Of a stretch of 64,000 nucleotides of DNA, positions 62,888-64,000 are shown piece after piece. Numbering within the stretch: position 1 is the first letter of the stretch; each line of letters starts with the position of its first letter. Source of the stretch: Diacronema lutheri (taxonomy: Eukaryota > Haptophyta > Pavlovophyceae > Pavlovales > Pavlovaceae); NCBI GenBank assembly GCA_019448385.1, contig JAGTXO010000050.1, positions 186,001-250,000 on the forward strand, given 5' to 3'. The notes beneath the pieces were generated by a model. It was not told where the DNA came from, ran no database searches, and saw nothing but the letters and a program-made list of their open reading frames with translations. Made by a program: the position numbers and the translations under genes.

Positions 62888-64000
62888 GGGGGGGGCACAG
62901 CGGCCGCCGGAGACGAGGACGCACTCACCGCTGTTGGCAATGCGCGCGTCACGGAGACAACTTGGCGGGCCTCGCACGCAGCTGGGCCGATCGCCGCCGT
63001 AGAGATGTCTGCAGCCGTCTCCGCGATGCCGATCGTCGCATCTGTTGGCACCGCTGCCATCTGCCGCACCCGCGGCCAGGCTGCCGGCAAGGTCGGCGCG
63101 TCGGGCTCCGAGCTCGGCCACGCAGGCGATGCGGCCGACGGCGGTGACGCTGAGCCCAGCGCCGGGTCCAACGGCTCCACGTCCAGCCGGCTGTGAACGA
63201 GCATGCTCGCACCACTTGCCCACGCCAGCGCGTCGGACTCAGGCACGTTGTAGATCTGCGCGGGCAACGCGCGTGCGTGCGGCAGGCGCGCGCGCGAGCT
63301 TTCAGGCCACGCGCGCGTGCCGCGCGGGAGGACGGGGCGGTCGCGGCTGCGCTCGACCGCCGGTCGCGGCACCGAGCGACCGTGCGCGCCGCCGCACGTT
63401 GTAGTCGTCGCACGGAAACCAAGCCTCGTTGCGGAGCACGATGGCGACAAGGTGCCCGCTCATCGGCCCCTCGCCCACGTGCACCACGCCGGCGACGGGG
63501 AGGTGGTCGCGCCCGCCGAGCAGCAGCCGCGGCGCGCACACGAGCGCGCGGTTGTTCTTGCACTGCGAGCCATTGCCGCGCGTCGTGCGCGGCGCCTCGA
63601 CAGCAATGCTGGCTGGCGTGAGCACGCCCGAGTGGCCCGCGTTCGTGTGGCGATCCCGCGGCGGCCCAGCGGCGCCCCCCAGAGCGTGTGCAAGCGCGCG
63701 CGCCGCATCGCCGCCGACGCTGACGAGTACGGCGATGCCCTCGCCGGCCTCTGAAGGCACGGCGATCTGCTCGAGCACTGGCCCGACGCGTGTGTCGGCT
63801 TCAAAGGCCGCAGCGAGCCCGGGCACTCGGCCGAGCAGCAACCGGAAGAACTCAGCGGCATCCTGCGGCGTCCTTCGCGCGCCACGGCCCGAGATGACGT
63901 CGATGACGGACACAAGACACAGCCGTGTCGGCGCCCTGGTGTCCTCGATCAGCGTGCCAAAGTCCCGAAAACGCGCCCTCTCGACGCTGTTGGCACGGCG
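62681..64000 (-). CDS. Ubiquitin-specific protease (C19)-like protein, 5' partial
   Basis: C-terminal part of a deubiquitinase-like cysteine protease; the catalytic Cys box lies beyond the window. Exons (minus): from beyond 64000 to 63398, 63255-62929, and probably 62755-62681. The QQDA-EF-type motif reads TPQDAAEFFRLLL (about 63865). The His box reads AGVVHVGEGPMSGHLVAIV (about 63480-63435), followed by WFPCDDYN, where the Asp/Asn partner is expected. The first intron shown is GT-AG, phase 0. The second starts GTGAGT and contains the poly-G run (poly-C on this strand). Divergence from typical USPs is high, and it may belong to the neighbouring element rather than the host. Confidence 0.55.
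62857..62895. repeat. (GT)7 followed by poly-G, 25 bases
   Basis: 62857-62870 alternates GT and 62871-62895 is all G. It lies in an intron of the USP-like gene, where it reads poly-C then (AC)n on the coding strand. Confidence 0.95.

Overview
This window is nuclear DNA from a GC-rich single-celled eukaryote. Genes are split by short introns with GT-AG or GC-AG ends, and spacers are often only tens of bases. The gene set fits a ciliated, mitochondriate, probably plastid-bearing alga: BBS2, complex I subunits, CCT2, eS7, a kinesin-13-like motor and a ClpF-like plastid adaptor with a hydrophobic leader. A haptophyte such as a pavlovophyte is my best guess. That is inference from base composition, intron style and gene content, not from a marker gene.

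Bases 1 to about 40,700 are ordinary dense host sequence. They hold the 3' part of a four-domain voltage-gated cation channel with EF-hands, a RING-CH membrane protein, a head-to-head pair of secreted subtilases sharing a perfect palindromic promoter, a kinesin, an LRRC40-like protein, CCT2, eS7, a small mitochondrial-type membrane protein, BBS2, the complex I 23-kDa subunit, a leader-bearing protein of unknown function and an armadillo-repeat protein. After these come a very large SR-rich protein with three copies of an unrecognised domain, a membrane-anchored TLDc protein, a coiled-coil protein, the ClpF-like protein and a strictosidine-synthase-like protein that lacks its expected C-terminus.

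From about 40,700 to at least 59,930 almost all coding potential is on the minus strand and reads as one giant multidomain unit or a set of adjacent ones. In the direction of transcription I see a Ulp1/C48-like cysteine protease domain, a membrane-spanning and helical region, a coiled coil, a second Ulp1-like domain, a YqaJ/lambda-exonuclease-like PD-(D/E)XK nuclease, a chromodomain, and a Fanzor (eukaryotic TnpB) RuvC nuclease with an acidic tail. At least two reading-frame breaks lie inside it. I read this as a large composite mobile element, possibly a previously undescribed Fanzor-bearing class, perhaps partly decayed. The host gene on its left loses homology just before it, which suggests insertion there.

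The right end (60-64 kb) is low-complexity sequence with long poly-C/poly-G runs, a weak plus-strand coding-like region, and the 3' part of a minus-strand ubiquitin-specific-protease-like gene that runs off the window.

Long homopolymer runs of C or G (22 to 42 bases) recur nine times. Several sit just upstream of 3' splice sites on the strand where they read as C, so they act or look like extreme polypyrimidine tracts. Exon coordinates given below were placed by eye from frame, splice dinucleotides and family homology.
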